Shown here in pieces: positions 1 to 7,770 of a stretch of 41,459 nt of DNA. The stretch is from the NCBI GenBank assembly GCA_964647255.1, contig CAZYGI010000030.1, positions 1 to 41,459 of the forward strand, in the 5' to 3' direction. The notes beneath the pieces were generated by a model that was not told where the DNA came from, ran no database searches, and saw nothing but the letters and a program-made list of their open reading frames with translations. The translations under genes and the position numbers were made by a program. The number at the start of each line of letters is the position of its first letter. The stretch's first letter is position 1. This stretch comes from CAWJEL01 sp964647255 (lineage in GTDB: Bacteria > Chloroflexota > Anaerolineae > CG2-30-64-16).

Positions 1-132
1 CGCGTGATGCAAAAAATCGGCATGCGCCACGAGGGCACGCTGCGCGAGCACATGTTGAAGTGGGGAGTCTTCGAGACCATGGAATACTACGCCATCCTCC
101 GCAGTGAATGGAAGGCCGAGGCTTCAAAATGA
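1..132 (+). CDS. GNAT acetyltransferase, RimJ/RimL type (C-terminal fragment)
   Basis: The open frame enters from the left edge and ends at the TGA at 130-132, giving the last 43 residues of a protein. The stretch MRHEGTLREHMLKWG followed by METYYAIL-like residues (here METMEYY-type, EYYAILRSEW) matches the usual C-terminus of RimJ/RimL-type GNAT acetyltransferases, where a Met-Arg-x-Glu-Gly-x-Leu/Arg pattern precedes a Tyr-rich final strand. These enzymes transfer acetyl from acetyl-CoA to an N-terminal or side-chain amine. The substrate cannot be told from this fragment. The acetyl-CoA binding loop lies outside the window. It is followed at once by another GNAT-containing gene in the same direction. 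Confidence 0.75.
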   Translation, partial: RVMQKIGMRHEGTLREHMLKWGVFETMEYYAILRSEWKAEASK

Positions 133-145
133 TCAGGGAAATCAG

Positions 146-1291
146 GTGAATCTGCGTCCCAACTCCGGAACATCTCGCTACGATCCGCCCGCTGGCCTGG
201 TAGCGTTAGGCACGCGCGTCGAGATCGAGCTGATCTCCGAAACGGGCGAGGCTGAGCGGCTGGCTTGCGACATCGTACCCGACGCCGCAGCCGATTTTGC
301 GGCCGGCTTTCTCGGCGCGGGCACCCCGCTGGCCCGCGCCATCATAGGCCGGCCGGTCGGTGCGACCGTACCCTACGCGCAGGCCGACATCGTCGAGGTG
401 CGCATCGTGTCGGTGACGCACAGCCGGCGTTCAGCAGAGAAAGACGCTGCCGCCGCACGCCAGGCCGCCACAGAAGAGGCCGTGCTGCGGGCCAAAACCG
501 ACGAGCTGGTGCAACTCGTCCCCAGCCACGTGCTGCTGACGGCCGCGCACAACGGCGGGCTGGTGGCCGGCGCGTTCGCCGGCGACCGGCTGGCAGGCTT
601 TGTCTTCAGCTTCCTGGGGTTCCATCAGACAGAGCGAGAGCGCCGCCTCAAGCACTGCTCGCACGAACTGGGCGTCCATCCCGACTTCCGGGGCGCCGGC
701 ATCGGCGCTGCATTGAAGATCTACCAGCGCAGCTTCGTGCTGAGCCAGGGCCTGGACCTGATCACCTGGACCTACGATCCCCTGCTGGCACGCAACGCGC
801 AGCTCAACATCGCCAGGCTGGGTGCGATCTGCGACACGTATCTGCCCGATCTCTACGGCCCCATGCGCGACGGCCTCAACGCCGGGCTGCCCTCCGACCG
901 CTTCCAGGTGGCGTGGTGGATCAATACGCCGCACGTCGCTGAACGCCTGGCCGGCGCGGCGACACGCCCCGGCCGCCTGGCCGAGCATCTGGCGGCGGGC
1001 GCGGTCCTGGTCAACCCGCCCGGGGACGACGGCGCGCCGCAGCCGCCCGCTCCGCCGTTCGATGCGCCCGCGGCCGACATCGTCCTGGTCGAGATCCCCG
1101 CCGACTTTACGGCGCTCAAGGCCGCCGATCCCGCGCTTGCGCTGCGCTGGCGGCTTGCGGCGCGCGGTGCGTTTGCCGCGCGGTTCGCGCAAGGCTACGT
1201 CGTGGCTGATTTTGTGCGCGATGCAGGGCGGGCAGTGTATGTGTTGAGACGCGAGAGACCCTGTCCCCAGGAGAAATCCCATGCACATTGA
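146..1291 (+). CDS. GreA/GreB C-terminal-like domain fused to GNAT N-acyltransferase (COG3375-like)
   Basis: About 381 residues if it starts at the GTG at 146, which has AGGGA about 7 bases upstream. An ATG at 104 is possible but lies inside the preceding gene. Residues about 24-92 resemble the FKBP-like C-terminal domain of GreA/GreB, with the GxGTPLARAIIGRPVGATV pattern and a closing VEVRIVSV strand. The N-terminal coiled coil that enters RNA polymerase is absent, so a transcript-cleavage role is unlikely. Residues about 115-300 form a GNAT domain with the acetyl-CoA loop VHPDFRGAGIGAAL (about 177-190) and the WTYDPLLARNAQLN motif (about 208-221) typical of COG3375. It overlaps the downstream racemase gene by 11 bp. 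GNAT N-succinyltransferases paired with N-succinylamino-acid racemases are known from Geobacillus, so acylation of amino acids is the likely role; this is inference. Confidence 0.8.
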   Translation: MNLRPNSGTSRYDPPAGLVALGTRVEIELISETGEAERLACDIVPDAAADFAAGFLGAGTPLARAIIGRPVGATVPYAQADIVEVRIVSVTHSRRSAEKDAAAARQAATEEAVLRAKTDELVQLVPSHVLLTAAHNGGLVAGAFAGDRLAGFVFSFLGFHQTERERRLKHCSHELGVHPDFRGAGIGAALKIYQRSFVLSQGLDLITWTYDPLLARNAQLNIARLGAICDTYLPDLYGPMRDGLNAGLPSDRFQVAWWINTPHVAERLAGAATRPGRLAEHLAAGAVLVNPPGDDGAPQPPAPPFDAPAADIVLVEIPADFTALKAADPALALRWRLAARGAFAARFAQGYVVADFVRDAGRAVYVLRRERPCPQEKSHAH

Positions 1292-2411
1292 CCGCATCAC
1301 CCTTCACCATCTGCGCATGCCGTTGGTCGCGACATTCGAGACATCGTTCGGTCGCATCACCGACCGCGACTGCATCCTGATCGAGGTGCGCTCCGAAGGG
1401 CTGACCGGCTGGGGCGAGTGCGTGGCCGACCGCGACCCCGGCTACGCCTACGAGACGTCGGGCACGGCCTGGCACATCCTGCGTGACTTTCTTGCGCCCG
1501 CGCTCCTGGGGCAAGACGTGGCCGGGCCGGACGATTTCCAAGCCCGCGTACGTCAAGTGCGCGGACATCCCATGGCGAAGGCCGGGATCGAGCTGGCGTT
1601 TTGGGATCTGCTGGGCAAGCGCCAGGGCCAGTCGGTGCGCGCGCTGCTGGGCGGCGAACGCGAAGCCGTGGCGGTCGGCGTTTCGGTCGGCTTGCAGGCG
1701 TCGCCGCAGGCGCTGGTCGAGACGGTGGGCCGCTACCTGGGGCAAGGCTACGGCCGGATCAAAATCAAGATCAAGCCCGGCCGCGACGTGGGCGACGCGG
1801 AGGCGGTCCGCCGCGCGTTCCCGGACATCCGCCTGCAGGTGGACGCGAACTCGGCCTACACCCTCGGCACCGCGGCGGCGTTGCAGCCGCTGGACGACCT
1901 GGACCTGCTCCTGATCGAGCAGCCGCTGGACGAGGACGATCTCTGGGATCACAGCAAGCTCCAGGCCCGGTTCCGCACGCCGATCTGCCTGGACGAGAGC
2001 ATCCTCTCCGCCCGGCACGCGCGGCAGGCGCTGGAGATGAAGTCTTGCCGGGTGATCAACATCAAGGCGGGCCGCGTGGGCGGACTGAGCGAGGCGATCG
2101 CCATCCACGACCTGTGCCGGGCGGCCGGCGCACCGGTCTGGTGCGGCGGGATGCTGGAGACGGGCGTGGGCCGCGCCGGCAACCTGGCGCTCGCCAGCCT
2201 CCCCGGCTTCACCCTGCCCGGCGACATTTCAGCGACGGACCGATACTATGCGGAGGATGTGACCGAGGAGCGGTTCAGCCTCAACCCCGACAGCACGATC
2301 AACGTGCCGGATGGGGTCGGGCTGGGCGTGACCGTGGATGAGGACGCGGTGGCGCGATTTTGTGTCAAGAGGTGGCTTAATGGCGCAATTACGGTTCGAC
2401 TCCAATCATAA
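1281..2411 (+). CDS. Enolase-superfamily N-acylamino-acid racemase / o-succinylbenzoate synthase-like enzyme
   Basis: A 376-residue MenC/NSAR-type enzyme starting at ATG 1281 with AGGAG at 1269-1273. The muconate-lactonising subgroup signature is complete. The KxK pair is near K163/K165 in KIKIKPGRD, metal ligands are D188 (VDAN), E213 (LIEQPL) and D238 (LDES), and the opposite general acid/base Lys is K262 (NIKAGRVGG). These enzymes racemise N-succinyl or N-acyl amino acids or make o-succinylbenzoate for menaquinone. The overlapping GNAT gene upstream and the absence of other men genes favour racemisation. The last 15-20 residues (after about VTVDEDAVARF) do not look like a normal family C-terminus and lie where the AT-richer restriction island begins, so the native 3' end may have been replaced. 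It overlaps the convergent endonuclease gene by 23 bp. Confidence 0.9.
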   Translation: MHIDRITLHHLRMPLVATFETSFGRITDRDCILIEVRSEGLTGWGECVADRDPGYAYETSGTAWHILRDFLAPALLGQDVAGPDDFQARVRQVRGHPMAKAGIELAFWDLLGKRQGQSVRALLGGEREAVAVGVSVGLQASPQALVETVGRYLGQGYGRIKIKIKPGRDVGDAEAVRRAFPDIRLQVDANSAYTLGTAAALQPLDDLDLLLIEQPLDEDDLWDHSKLQARFRTPICLDESILSARHARQALEMKSCRVINIKAGRVGGLSEAIAIHDLCRAAGAPVWCGGMLETGVGRAGNLALASLPGFTLPGDISATDRYYAEDVTEERFSLNPDSTINVPDGVGLGVTVDEDAVARFCVKRWLNGAITVRLQS

Positions 2412-3000
2412 CGAGTGGCACGGCTGGAACGCCGCGGCCCTGACGGATAACATTATAGAATTCAGCCTCATAGTATGGAACACCAGAGCTCATCTCAGCC
2501 TGAAGAGCTTTCATGGGTAGGATTTCTATGCCCACATCTATTTGGTCTCCAACGTAGAAAGCAAGATGTTTTACGAAAAGATCATAAGCCACAAAGGAGT
2601 ACTTGCCGAACTGAACCTCAATGGCGACCCTGTCTTTGACGAAATCTGTCTGGTTATAACTGAAGAAGGGTTTTTCGCCAGCGGCTTCGATCTCTGCTTT
2701 TTGTTCTCGAGGATTCATGGTTAGCGTCTTGCGAATGAGCTTCTCTGACCGTGTTACCCAATAGCTGACTCTGCTCTCGGCCCAGCCTTGCTTTCGGAGC
2801 AACTGTCTGAACGTGTTGTTCATCTCGACCGGACTGTAGAATAGTCTTCCCTGTGTCCGCTTTTCTTCTGATATTTTAGTCTTGCAAGCATTAGCATCAA
2901 CAGCGGCGACTACCGACTCCACCTCTTGCCAGAGCAATGGCCTTCTGACGAGAAGAAACTCCAAACCGTTTAAATGGGAGTAGGCTTCAGCTATCTTCAT
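2389..3000 (-). CDS. Type II restriction endonuclease, BglII/BstYI family
   Basis: 203 residues. The core, about residues 115-190, matches the BglII/BstYI family. D119, E128 and Q130 (QTDF, then AIEVQFGK) have the same spacing as the D84/E93/Q95 catalytic set known for BglII, and K133 follows. Family members cut A/GATCT or R/GATCY sites, so a GATC-centred site is the natural prediction. The gene starts with ATG at 3000, overlapping the end of the upstream methyltransferase by 14 bp, so the two are translationally coupled. Codon use and base composition are clearly AT-richer than the flanking genes, which fits recent transfer. No controller (C) protein gene is visible. Cleavage specificity is inferred from family membership only. 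Confidence 0.85.
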   Translation of the reverse strand: MKIAEAYSHLNGLEFLLVRRPLLWQEVESVVAAVDANACKTKISEEKRTQGRLFYSPVEMNNTFRQLLRKQGWAESRVSYWVTRSEKLIRKTLTMNPREQKAEIEAAGEKPFFSYNQTDFVKDRVAIEVQFGKYSFVAYDLFVKHLAFYVGDQIDVGIEILPMKALQAEMSSGVPYYEAEFYNVIRQGRGVPAVPLVMIGVEP

Positions 3001-3952
3001 GGCATGAATACTCCTGCTGCTTTTCTAACAAGATAGGCTGCTGAGAGATGGTTTCGGTATATCTGGTACTCCAAGGAGAAAGGGACAGTTTGTTTCCTGC
3101 CTGCTTAGGATCATACACAGGTCTACCCATTGGTCGCGTCTTGAGAGTCCCCGCTATTGCCTGGGCTATTCTGCTACGTGCAAGTTCCACATATTTTGGC
3201 GTGATTTCAGCGCCTACACCACGACGGCTGTGCCGGACCGCAGCAATGATGGATGTGCCGGTTCCTAAAAAAGGATCAAGCACCCAGTCTCCCTCACTGG
3301 TCATTGATAGGACCAACCTCTCAATTAGCTCAACCGGAAACTGACATGGATGCTCGGTCTTTTCAATATGATTGCTTTTCACGTTCGGAATAATCCACAC
3401 ATCGCCTGGATTCTTGCCCAATGGATTGCCGGAGTAATCGCCAGCATTGGGCCCTTTGAAATGCTTCTTTCCAGGATATTTCTGAGGTACGCGTACGGGA
3501 TCAAGATCGAATGTATAATCGTCGGTCTTTGTGAACCAGATGATCGTTTCGTATCTGCCGGAAAAACGGTTGGTACAGTGCAGCCCATGTTCAAAATGCC
3601 AGATTATCCGATTGCGCATCTTCAAGCCGAGATCATTGAACACCGGATACAGAATCGCATCCAACGGAATGATGGCACCACGATCAACGTAGTTTCCAAC
3701 CTGCCAGCAGATGCTACCTCGTGGAGAGAGCACGCGTACGCACTCACGAATGACATCTGCTTGTTGAGTGAGGTAAGATTCTAACTTCAACTTCTTTTCG
3801 TACTCTTTCCCGATGTTATAGGGCGGCGAGGTTACGACAAGTTGGATTGCTCCATCTGGGACTGTCTTGAGTAGATCAAGACAGTCACCCATGTAAACTA
3901 CGGCGCGCTCGGAGGGAAGAAACTCGGCTGCAATCGTGATCTGCTCGAACAT
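2987..3952 (-). CDS. Site-specific DNA methyltransferase, beta class (probable N4-cytosine)
   Basis: About 321 residues from the ATG at 3952; a TTG at 3964 would add four. The N-terminal catalytic motif IV is TSPPYNIG and the AdoMet-binding motif I, DPFLGTGTS, lies near the C-terminus. This order (IV before I) defines the beta class. An SPPY motif is most common in N4-cytosine enzymes, and known BglII-type partners are N4-cytosine methylases, but N6-adenine cannot be excluded. It protects host DNA from the endonuclease encoded immediately downstream, whose start it overlaps by 14 bp. Both are likely transcribed from the promoter at 4015-4043. Base composition is AT-rich compared with both neighbours outside the pair. 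Confidence 0.9.
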   Translation of the reverse strand: MFEQITIAAEFLPSERAVVYMGDCLDLLKTVPDGAIQLVVTSPPYNIGKEYEKKLKLESYLTQQADVIRECVRVLSPRGSICWQVGNYVDRGAIIPLDAILYPVFNDLGLKMRNRIIWHFEHGLHCTNRFSGRYETIIWFTKTDDYTFDLDPVRVPQKYPGKKHFKGPNAGDYSGNPLGKNPGDVWIIPNVKSNHIEKTEHPCQFPVELIERLVLSMTSEGDWVLDPFLGTGTSIIAAVRHSRRGVGAEITPKYVELARSRIAQAIAGTLKTRPMGRPVYDPKQAGNKLSLSPWSTRYTETISQQPILLEKQQEYSCHEDS

Positions 3953-4014
3953 TGTGTCCACCAACTGTTGATTTGAAACGTAAACACCTGCAAATAAGAC
4001 TCCACCTTTGAGGA

Positions 4015-4043
4015 AGTATATATCAAAGCGCGCTTATTGCCAA
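4015..4043 (-). promoter_or_regulatory. Sigma70-type promoter of the type II RM pair
   Basis: On the minus strand TTGGCA (4043-4038) and TATACT (4020-4015) are separated by 17 bp. Transcription would begin near 4008, about 55 bases before the methyltransferase ATG at 3952. It sits in the only gap upstream of the pair, between the island and gpsA. Confidence 0.5.
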
Positions 4044-4070
4044 ATCTATCGAACAAATGTACGCAGATGC

Positions 4071-5144
4071 TTATTGTCCCGCATCAGAATTAGCCGCAAA
4101 CAGCCTCTCGAACGGGATCTCCACCCGCGCGTCCCCGGCGATCACGCGGCAGAGCATCCGCAGCAACGGCAGCTCGTCGCCGCGGATCAGCCCGCGCGCT
4201 TCCCAGACCGGCAGCGCCTGCGCCAACTGCTTGATGACGTATGCGCCTTCGAGCGTCTCCCCGGCCATCTCCCGCACGGCCTCGGAATAGGTCAGGCCTG
4301 CGCCCAGCAGCCGCCCCAGGCGGATCGTCCGGCCGCCGGCGCAGGTGACGTACTGATCGCCGACGCCGGGCAGCCACGCCACGTTCTCCGGGCCGCCGCC
4401 CATCAACGCCACGATGCGCGTCATCTCCCGCGCGCTGGCCCCGAAGAGCGCCGCGGCCGGGTTGTGCATGAACGCGCCGGCATCGTCCGGCCCGCCCGCC
4501 CGGTCGAGGAGACCGGCCGCCATCCCCACCGCGACCGTATACGCGTTCTTGAGCGCCGCGCACGTCTCCACGCCGATGATGTCGGTCGAGGTCCAGATGT
4601 GGTAATAATCCGTGGCGAAGGTCGCGCGCAGCCGGGCCAGCGCCGCCGCGTCGCGCGAGGTGAAGACCACGCACGAATGCCGCCGGCCGGCGAGCTCACC
4701 CGCGATGCATGGCCCGCCGATGGCCGCCAGCGTCACCCGATCGCGCAGCGCCGCGGGCAGCTCAGCCCGCAGCACATCGGGCAGGATGCGCGGGTTGCCG
4801 TCGGACGACGCTTCGAGGCCCTTGGTCACCGCGATCACCGTCGCGCCGGGCCAGAGCAGCGGCCCCAGCGTCCGGCTGATCCAGTGCACGCCCAACGAAT
4901 TGACGCCGGAGACGATCACGTCCGCGCCGTCCAGCGCTTCTGCCAGGTCCTCGACAAAGAATGGCCTCACGCGGCCGGGCAGTTGCCGCCGCAGCCGCGG
5001 GTGAACCCCGCGATCCAGGCACGACCGGATGATCTCCGCGTCCAGGTGCGTGCCGACGAGCCGCACCTCATGCCCGTTGTCGGCCAGCGGCCACGCCACC
5101 GCCGTGCCCATCAGGCCGGCGCCGAGTATCGTAATAATCGCCAT
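4071..5144 (-). CDS. gpsA: NAD(P)-dependent glycerol-3-phosphate dehydrogenase
   Basis: 357 residues, the usual length or slightly longer. It interconverts dihydroxyacetone phosphate and sn-glycerol 3-phosphate in the cytosol, supplying phospholipid backbones. The N-terminus has the Rossmann GAGLMGTAVA loop (residues 8-17). TKGLE is at 107-111 and the GGPCIAGE segment (143-150) replaces the commoner GPSFAxE. ETCAALKNAYTVAVG carries the catalytic Lys, K199. A GVGDQYVTC segment corresponds to the conserved GLGDL(V)xTC motif. It is the last gene of a minus-strand run after the flavoprotein and P-loop genes, 38 bp from the latter. The departures from canonical motifs suggest a divergent paralogue, but the fold and active Lys are present. 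Confidence 0.88.
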   Translation of the reverse strand: MAIITILGAGLMGTAVAWPLADNGHEVRLVGTHLDAEIIRSCLDRGVHPRLRRQLPGRVRPFFVEDLAEALDGADVIVSGVNSLGVHWISRTLGPLLWPGATVIAVTKGLEASSDGNPRILPDVLRAELPAALRDRVTLAAIGGPCIAGELAGRRHSCVVFTSRDAAALARLRATFATDYYHIWTSTDIIGVETCAALKNAYTVAVGMAAGLLDRAGGPDDAGAFMHNPAAALFGASAREMTRIVALMGGGPENVAWLPGVGDQYVTCAGGRTIRLGRLLGAGLTYSEAVREMAGETLEGAYVIKQLAQALPVWEARGLIRGDELPLLRMLCRVIAGDARVEIPFERLFAANSDAGQ

Positions 5145-5182
5145 GCAGGATAGACCTCCGTATTGGATGCACCGAAAGATGA

Positions 5183-5896
5183 TCAGGCAGTTATTCCCAG
5201 ATGCCGTGCGACCCGGTCGGCCAGTGCATCAACTGCATCGTGCGGATCGCGTTCGATGATGGCAATACTATGCGCCCTGCTTTCACGCTCCAGCACTGTG
5301 GAGATGGTCGCATCGTGCGCGAGAAACTGCCGCCACCTTCTCTCCGGCTGCGGAAGCGCCCAGATCCAGCTCCGCATCTCAGCGCGATCTTCGGCTGTTG
5401 TCCACAGATGAACGCGTTCCTCATCTGTGGTCGTCAGACAAACAATCCGGCGTGCCGAGAGCACTTGGGCGATCAGCGACGGGTGCGTGATCCCCCCATC
5501 AATCAAGATGGCTTGTGTCGCGGACCCAGCCGCCAGATCGTCGGCCAGCAGATCAAGGTATTCTGCCGTCGTGGTCCGGTTGAACGCGTTGAACTCATCT
5601 TCCGACAGATCGAGCGCCCATGCGAGCGGATTCTCAGCCGATAACCAGGCTGTGTTTGCCGGGTGACGCTGTGGGGCGTAGCGAGGGATGTACGCGCGGT
5701 AGATGTGCTCATCCATATCATAGACGGCGACCCCGGTGCGTTCCGCGATGGCCCGGCAGAGGGTTGACTTTCCGGCGCCGGCGCCGCCGATGACCCAATA
5801 GATGCGGTTCCAGCTCGCAAACACCGGTCGGGCCTTCTCAATCAGCTCCGGATTAACCTGGAACATCGCGCCTCCCGCGAATTGCTCAGCACCCAT
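5183..5896 (-). CDS. P-loop NTPase, small-molecule kinase-like, function unknown
   Basis: 237 residues from the ATG at 5896; a second ATG at 5866 (residue 11) is possible. A Walker A loop GGAGAGKST lies at 37-45 after a hydrophobic strand, followed by a shikimate/adenylate-kinase-like DMDEHIY segment near residue 60 and an ILIDGG strand later that could serve as Walker B. Such architecture fits a nucleotide-dependent kinase of a small molecule or a topology-related ATPase. No substrate can be named. Its start overlaps the stop of the upstream flavoprotein gene by one base (TAATG), so the two are probably co-translated. Confidence 0.6.
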   Translation of the reverse strand: MGAEQFAGGAMFQVNPELIEKARPVFASWNRIYWVIGGAGAGKSTLCRAIAERTGVAVYDMDEHIYRAYIPRYAPQRHPANTAWLSAENPLAWALDLSEDEFNAFNRTTTAEYLDLLADDLAAGSATQAILIDGGITHPSLIAQVLSARRIVCLTTTDEERVHLWTTAEDRAEMRSWIWALPQPERRWRQFLAHDATISTVLERESRAHSIAIIERDPHDAVDALADRVARHLGITA

Positions 5897-7128
5897 TACT
5901 CACCCCGACTACACGCTTCCCCGGCGATCTTCCCCGTTACCCACGCCCACAGGAAATTGTACCCACCGATGGGGCCGAACGCGTCCAGCAGCTCGCCGCA
6001 CAGGGAGAGGCCGGCCGCGTGGCGGCTTTCCAACGTGGCCGCGTTCACCTGATCCAGCGCCACGCCACCGCCCGTGACCTCGGCGGTCTTGTAGCCCTCG
6101 TGCCCCTGCCAGGGCAGCGGGTAGCGCGTAAGCAGCTCCACCAGCCTGGCCCGATCCTCACGGCGCAACTGGGCCAGGTAGGCCAGGCGCAGGCCGGCCT
6201 CGTCGAGCAGTTGATCGGCCAGGCGTTCGGGCAGATGGCCGCGCAGCAGCGTCGAGACCGGGCCGCGCGCCGAGCGCAGCGCCGCCTCCCAGGCCGCCGC
6301 ATCCAGCGGCGTCCACTGGACATGGAATGCGGGCCGCTCTCCCCCGACGAAGGTGGAGCGGGCCGCGAGGTGCGAGAGGTTCAGCACCGCAGGGCCACTG
6401 TAGCCGCGCCGCGTGAACAAGAAGCCGCCCTGAACAGAGGTTGAGGGGGACTGCACCGTGATCGTCACCGGGAGCGAAATCCCAGCGAGCGCGTGATGGG
6501 CCGCGACGTCGGTCGTCAACGGGACCAGCGCGGGATAGGTCGGGATCATGGTGTGGCCGAGCGCCCTGGCGATCGTCAAGCCCGCGCCGTCGCTGCCGGT
6601 GGCCGGCGCCGACAGCCCGCCCGTCGCCAGCACGACCCGGCTCGCCAGGAGCGCCCGGCCGTCGGCCAGCGTGACCCGCCAGTCCGCGCCGTCCGGGCGG
6701 AGATCGGCCACGCGCGCACCGGTGTGCAGGGCCACGCCCCGCGCCTGCGCCGCGTTGAGCAACGCATCCAGCACATCCTGCGCCCGGTTCGTCGCCGGGA
6801 AAAGCTTTCCGGTCTCCGGCTCCGTCGCCAACGGGAGGCCCAGGTCTTCCTCGAAGAAGCGGCGGACCGCGGCCAGCGGCCAGGCGCGCAGGATCTTCGC
6901 CACAGTGTGCGGCGATCCATCGGTGACGAAATCGCCGGGCGCAGCCTGCGACGGCAGCACGTTGCACCGGCCGCCGCCGCTGACCAGGATCTTCTTGCCC
7001 GGACGGTCGCCGCCCTCCAGCAGGAGCACCGGCCGCGGGCCGGCCGCGGCGAACAGCGCGGCCATCAGCCCCGCCGCGCCCGCGCCGACGATCACCACCG
7101 GCGGTTTCAGATCGGCTGGCATTGTCAT
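5896..7128 (-). CDS. FAD-dependent oxidoreductase, HI0933/BaiN (YhiN) family
   Basis: 410 residues, typical for the family. The dinucleotide-binding motif GAGAAG is at 15-20. The diagnostic GKKILVSGGGRCN signature is at about 44-56. The closing CGELLDAFGPIGGYNFLWAWVTG segment, typical of the FAD-binding C-terminus, is intact. Members include BaiN, a bile-acid reductase in gut clostridia, and many uncharacterised flavoproteins sometimes called aminoacetone oxidase family. The substrate here is unknown. It is the first gene of a minus-strand group with the P-loop gene and gpsA. A TATACT box on the minus strand (7170-7165) lies just upstream, but no well-spaced -35 was found. Confidence 0.92.
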   Translation of the reverse strand: MTMPADLKPPVVIVGAGAAGLMAALFAAAGPRPVLLLEGGDRPGKKILVSGGGRCNVLPSQAAPGDFVTDGSPHTVAKILRAWPLAAVRRFFEEDLGLPLATEPETGKLFPATNRAQDVLDALLNAAQARGVALHTGARVADLRPDGADWRVTLADGRALLASRVVLATGGLSAPATGSDGAGLTIARALGHTMIPTYPALVPLTTDVAAHHALAGISLPVTITVQSPSTSVQGGFLFTRRGYSGPAVLNLSHLAARSTFVGGERPAFHVQWTPLDAAAWEAALRSARGPVSTLLRGHLPERLADQLLDEAGLRLAYLAQLRREDRARLVELLTRYPLPWQGHEGYKTAEVTGGGVALDQVNAATLESRHAAGLSLCGELLDAFGPIGGYNFLWAWVTGKIAGEACSRGE

Positions 7129-7467
7129 CGTCTTATCTGACCTCAGTCACTTTCATTGCGGGCAAGTATACCACATGCCCGGCACGCCGAGCAGCAACGC
7201 CTTTGGCGACCGCGCAACCGCGACATTTTTGCTCGCGACCTGAGGCGCGCGTCCTGAGCAGAGCACGGCGCACGGGGTCCCTGGCCTTGCATAATCCACA
7301 CTCCGCGCCATGCGTAGTCGAAGGATGCGGCCTGGGCGGAGTCGCTCCGCTTGGGCTGTACAACGAAGATGCGCTACTGATTTCGTTACAGGTCCTCATC
7401 CGAGCGGTCGCCACAGAAATGCCCGTCGCCCTGCGCGGTCCGCACCGTGATTTCACCCCACTTCGCC
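7129..7467. other. Intergenic stretch without a recognised gene
   Basis: Between the divergent flavoprotein and lamin-tail genes. A minus-strand TATACT box at 7165-7170 may belong to the flavoprotein promoter. A short hairpin GCGGAG-tcg-CTCCGC occurs near 7337-7351. No coding sequence, tRNA or other RNA could be supported. The MITE-like element begins at 7468 after the first copy of its target duplication, CTTCGCC at 7461-7467. Confidence 0.4.
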
Positions 7468-7653
7468 TCAGGGTCATTCAATTCTCTCGACTGTCACCCT
7501 GAGCGGGTCAACAAATAGCCGCTTGATACGGCGAACATCCAGCGAAGGGTCTCGTCAGGGTGTGCGAGATGCTTCGCTGAGGTCTTGCCGTTGGCGAGGA
7601 CTGCATCGCAGACCCGCTCAGCATGACTTTTCAGGAGAATTGAATGACCCTGA
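7468..7653. mobile_element. MITE-like element with perfect 19-bp terminal inverted repeats
   Basis: The left end TCAGGGTCATTCAATTCTC (7468-7486) is the exact reverse complement of the right end at 7635-7653. The flanks carry a 7-bp direct repeat, CTTCGCC, at 7461-7467 and 7654-7660, consistent with a target-site duplication. Inside, a second inverted pair is seen: TGTCACCCTGAGCGGGTC near 7492-7509 and GACCCGCTCAGCATGA near 7611-7626. No transposase gene fits in 186 bp, so it would be moved in trans. Related internal sequence occurs inside elp3 at about 24931-25048. Confidence 0.75.
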
Positions 7654-7670
7654 CTTCGCCTTGCGCGGCT

Positions 7671-7700
7671 TTGACACATCCCCGCGCATCGTCGTATAAT
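7671..7700 (+). promoter_or_regulatory. Consensus sigma70-type promoter of the lamin-tail protein gene
   Basis: TTGACA (7671-7676) and TATAAT (7695-7700), both perfect consensus boxes, are separated by 18 bp. Transcription would start near 7707, about 64 bases before the ATG at 7771. It lies only 18 bp beyond the right end of the MITE. Confidence 0.65.
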
Positions 7701-7770
7701 CTTGCCAGGAAGTCTCCCCCCTTCCCATCGCTCTGGTTCGCCGCTGCGTCCACGCGGAAGGAGGGATCAT

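Noticed and set aside
2380..2405. GGTTCGACTCC resembling a tRNA T-arm at the island edge, which would suggest a tRNA integration site
   Set aside because: The flanking bases do not form a T-stem or acceptor stem, and no anticodon arm is found; it lies within coding sequence of the racemase and endonuclease.
4008..5153. Long plus-strand open frame (381 codons) opposite gpsA
   Set aside because: Its protein is rich in Arg, His and Pro with no family pattern, while the minus strand encodes a well-conserved dehydrogenase; it is a high-GC shadow.
7468..7653. CRISPR-like or riboswitch interpretation of the palindromic intergenic region
   Set aside because: No regularly spaced repeats with unique spacers; the perfect terminal repeats and target duplication point to a MITE.
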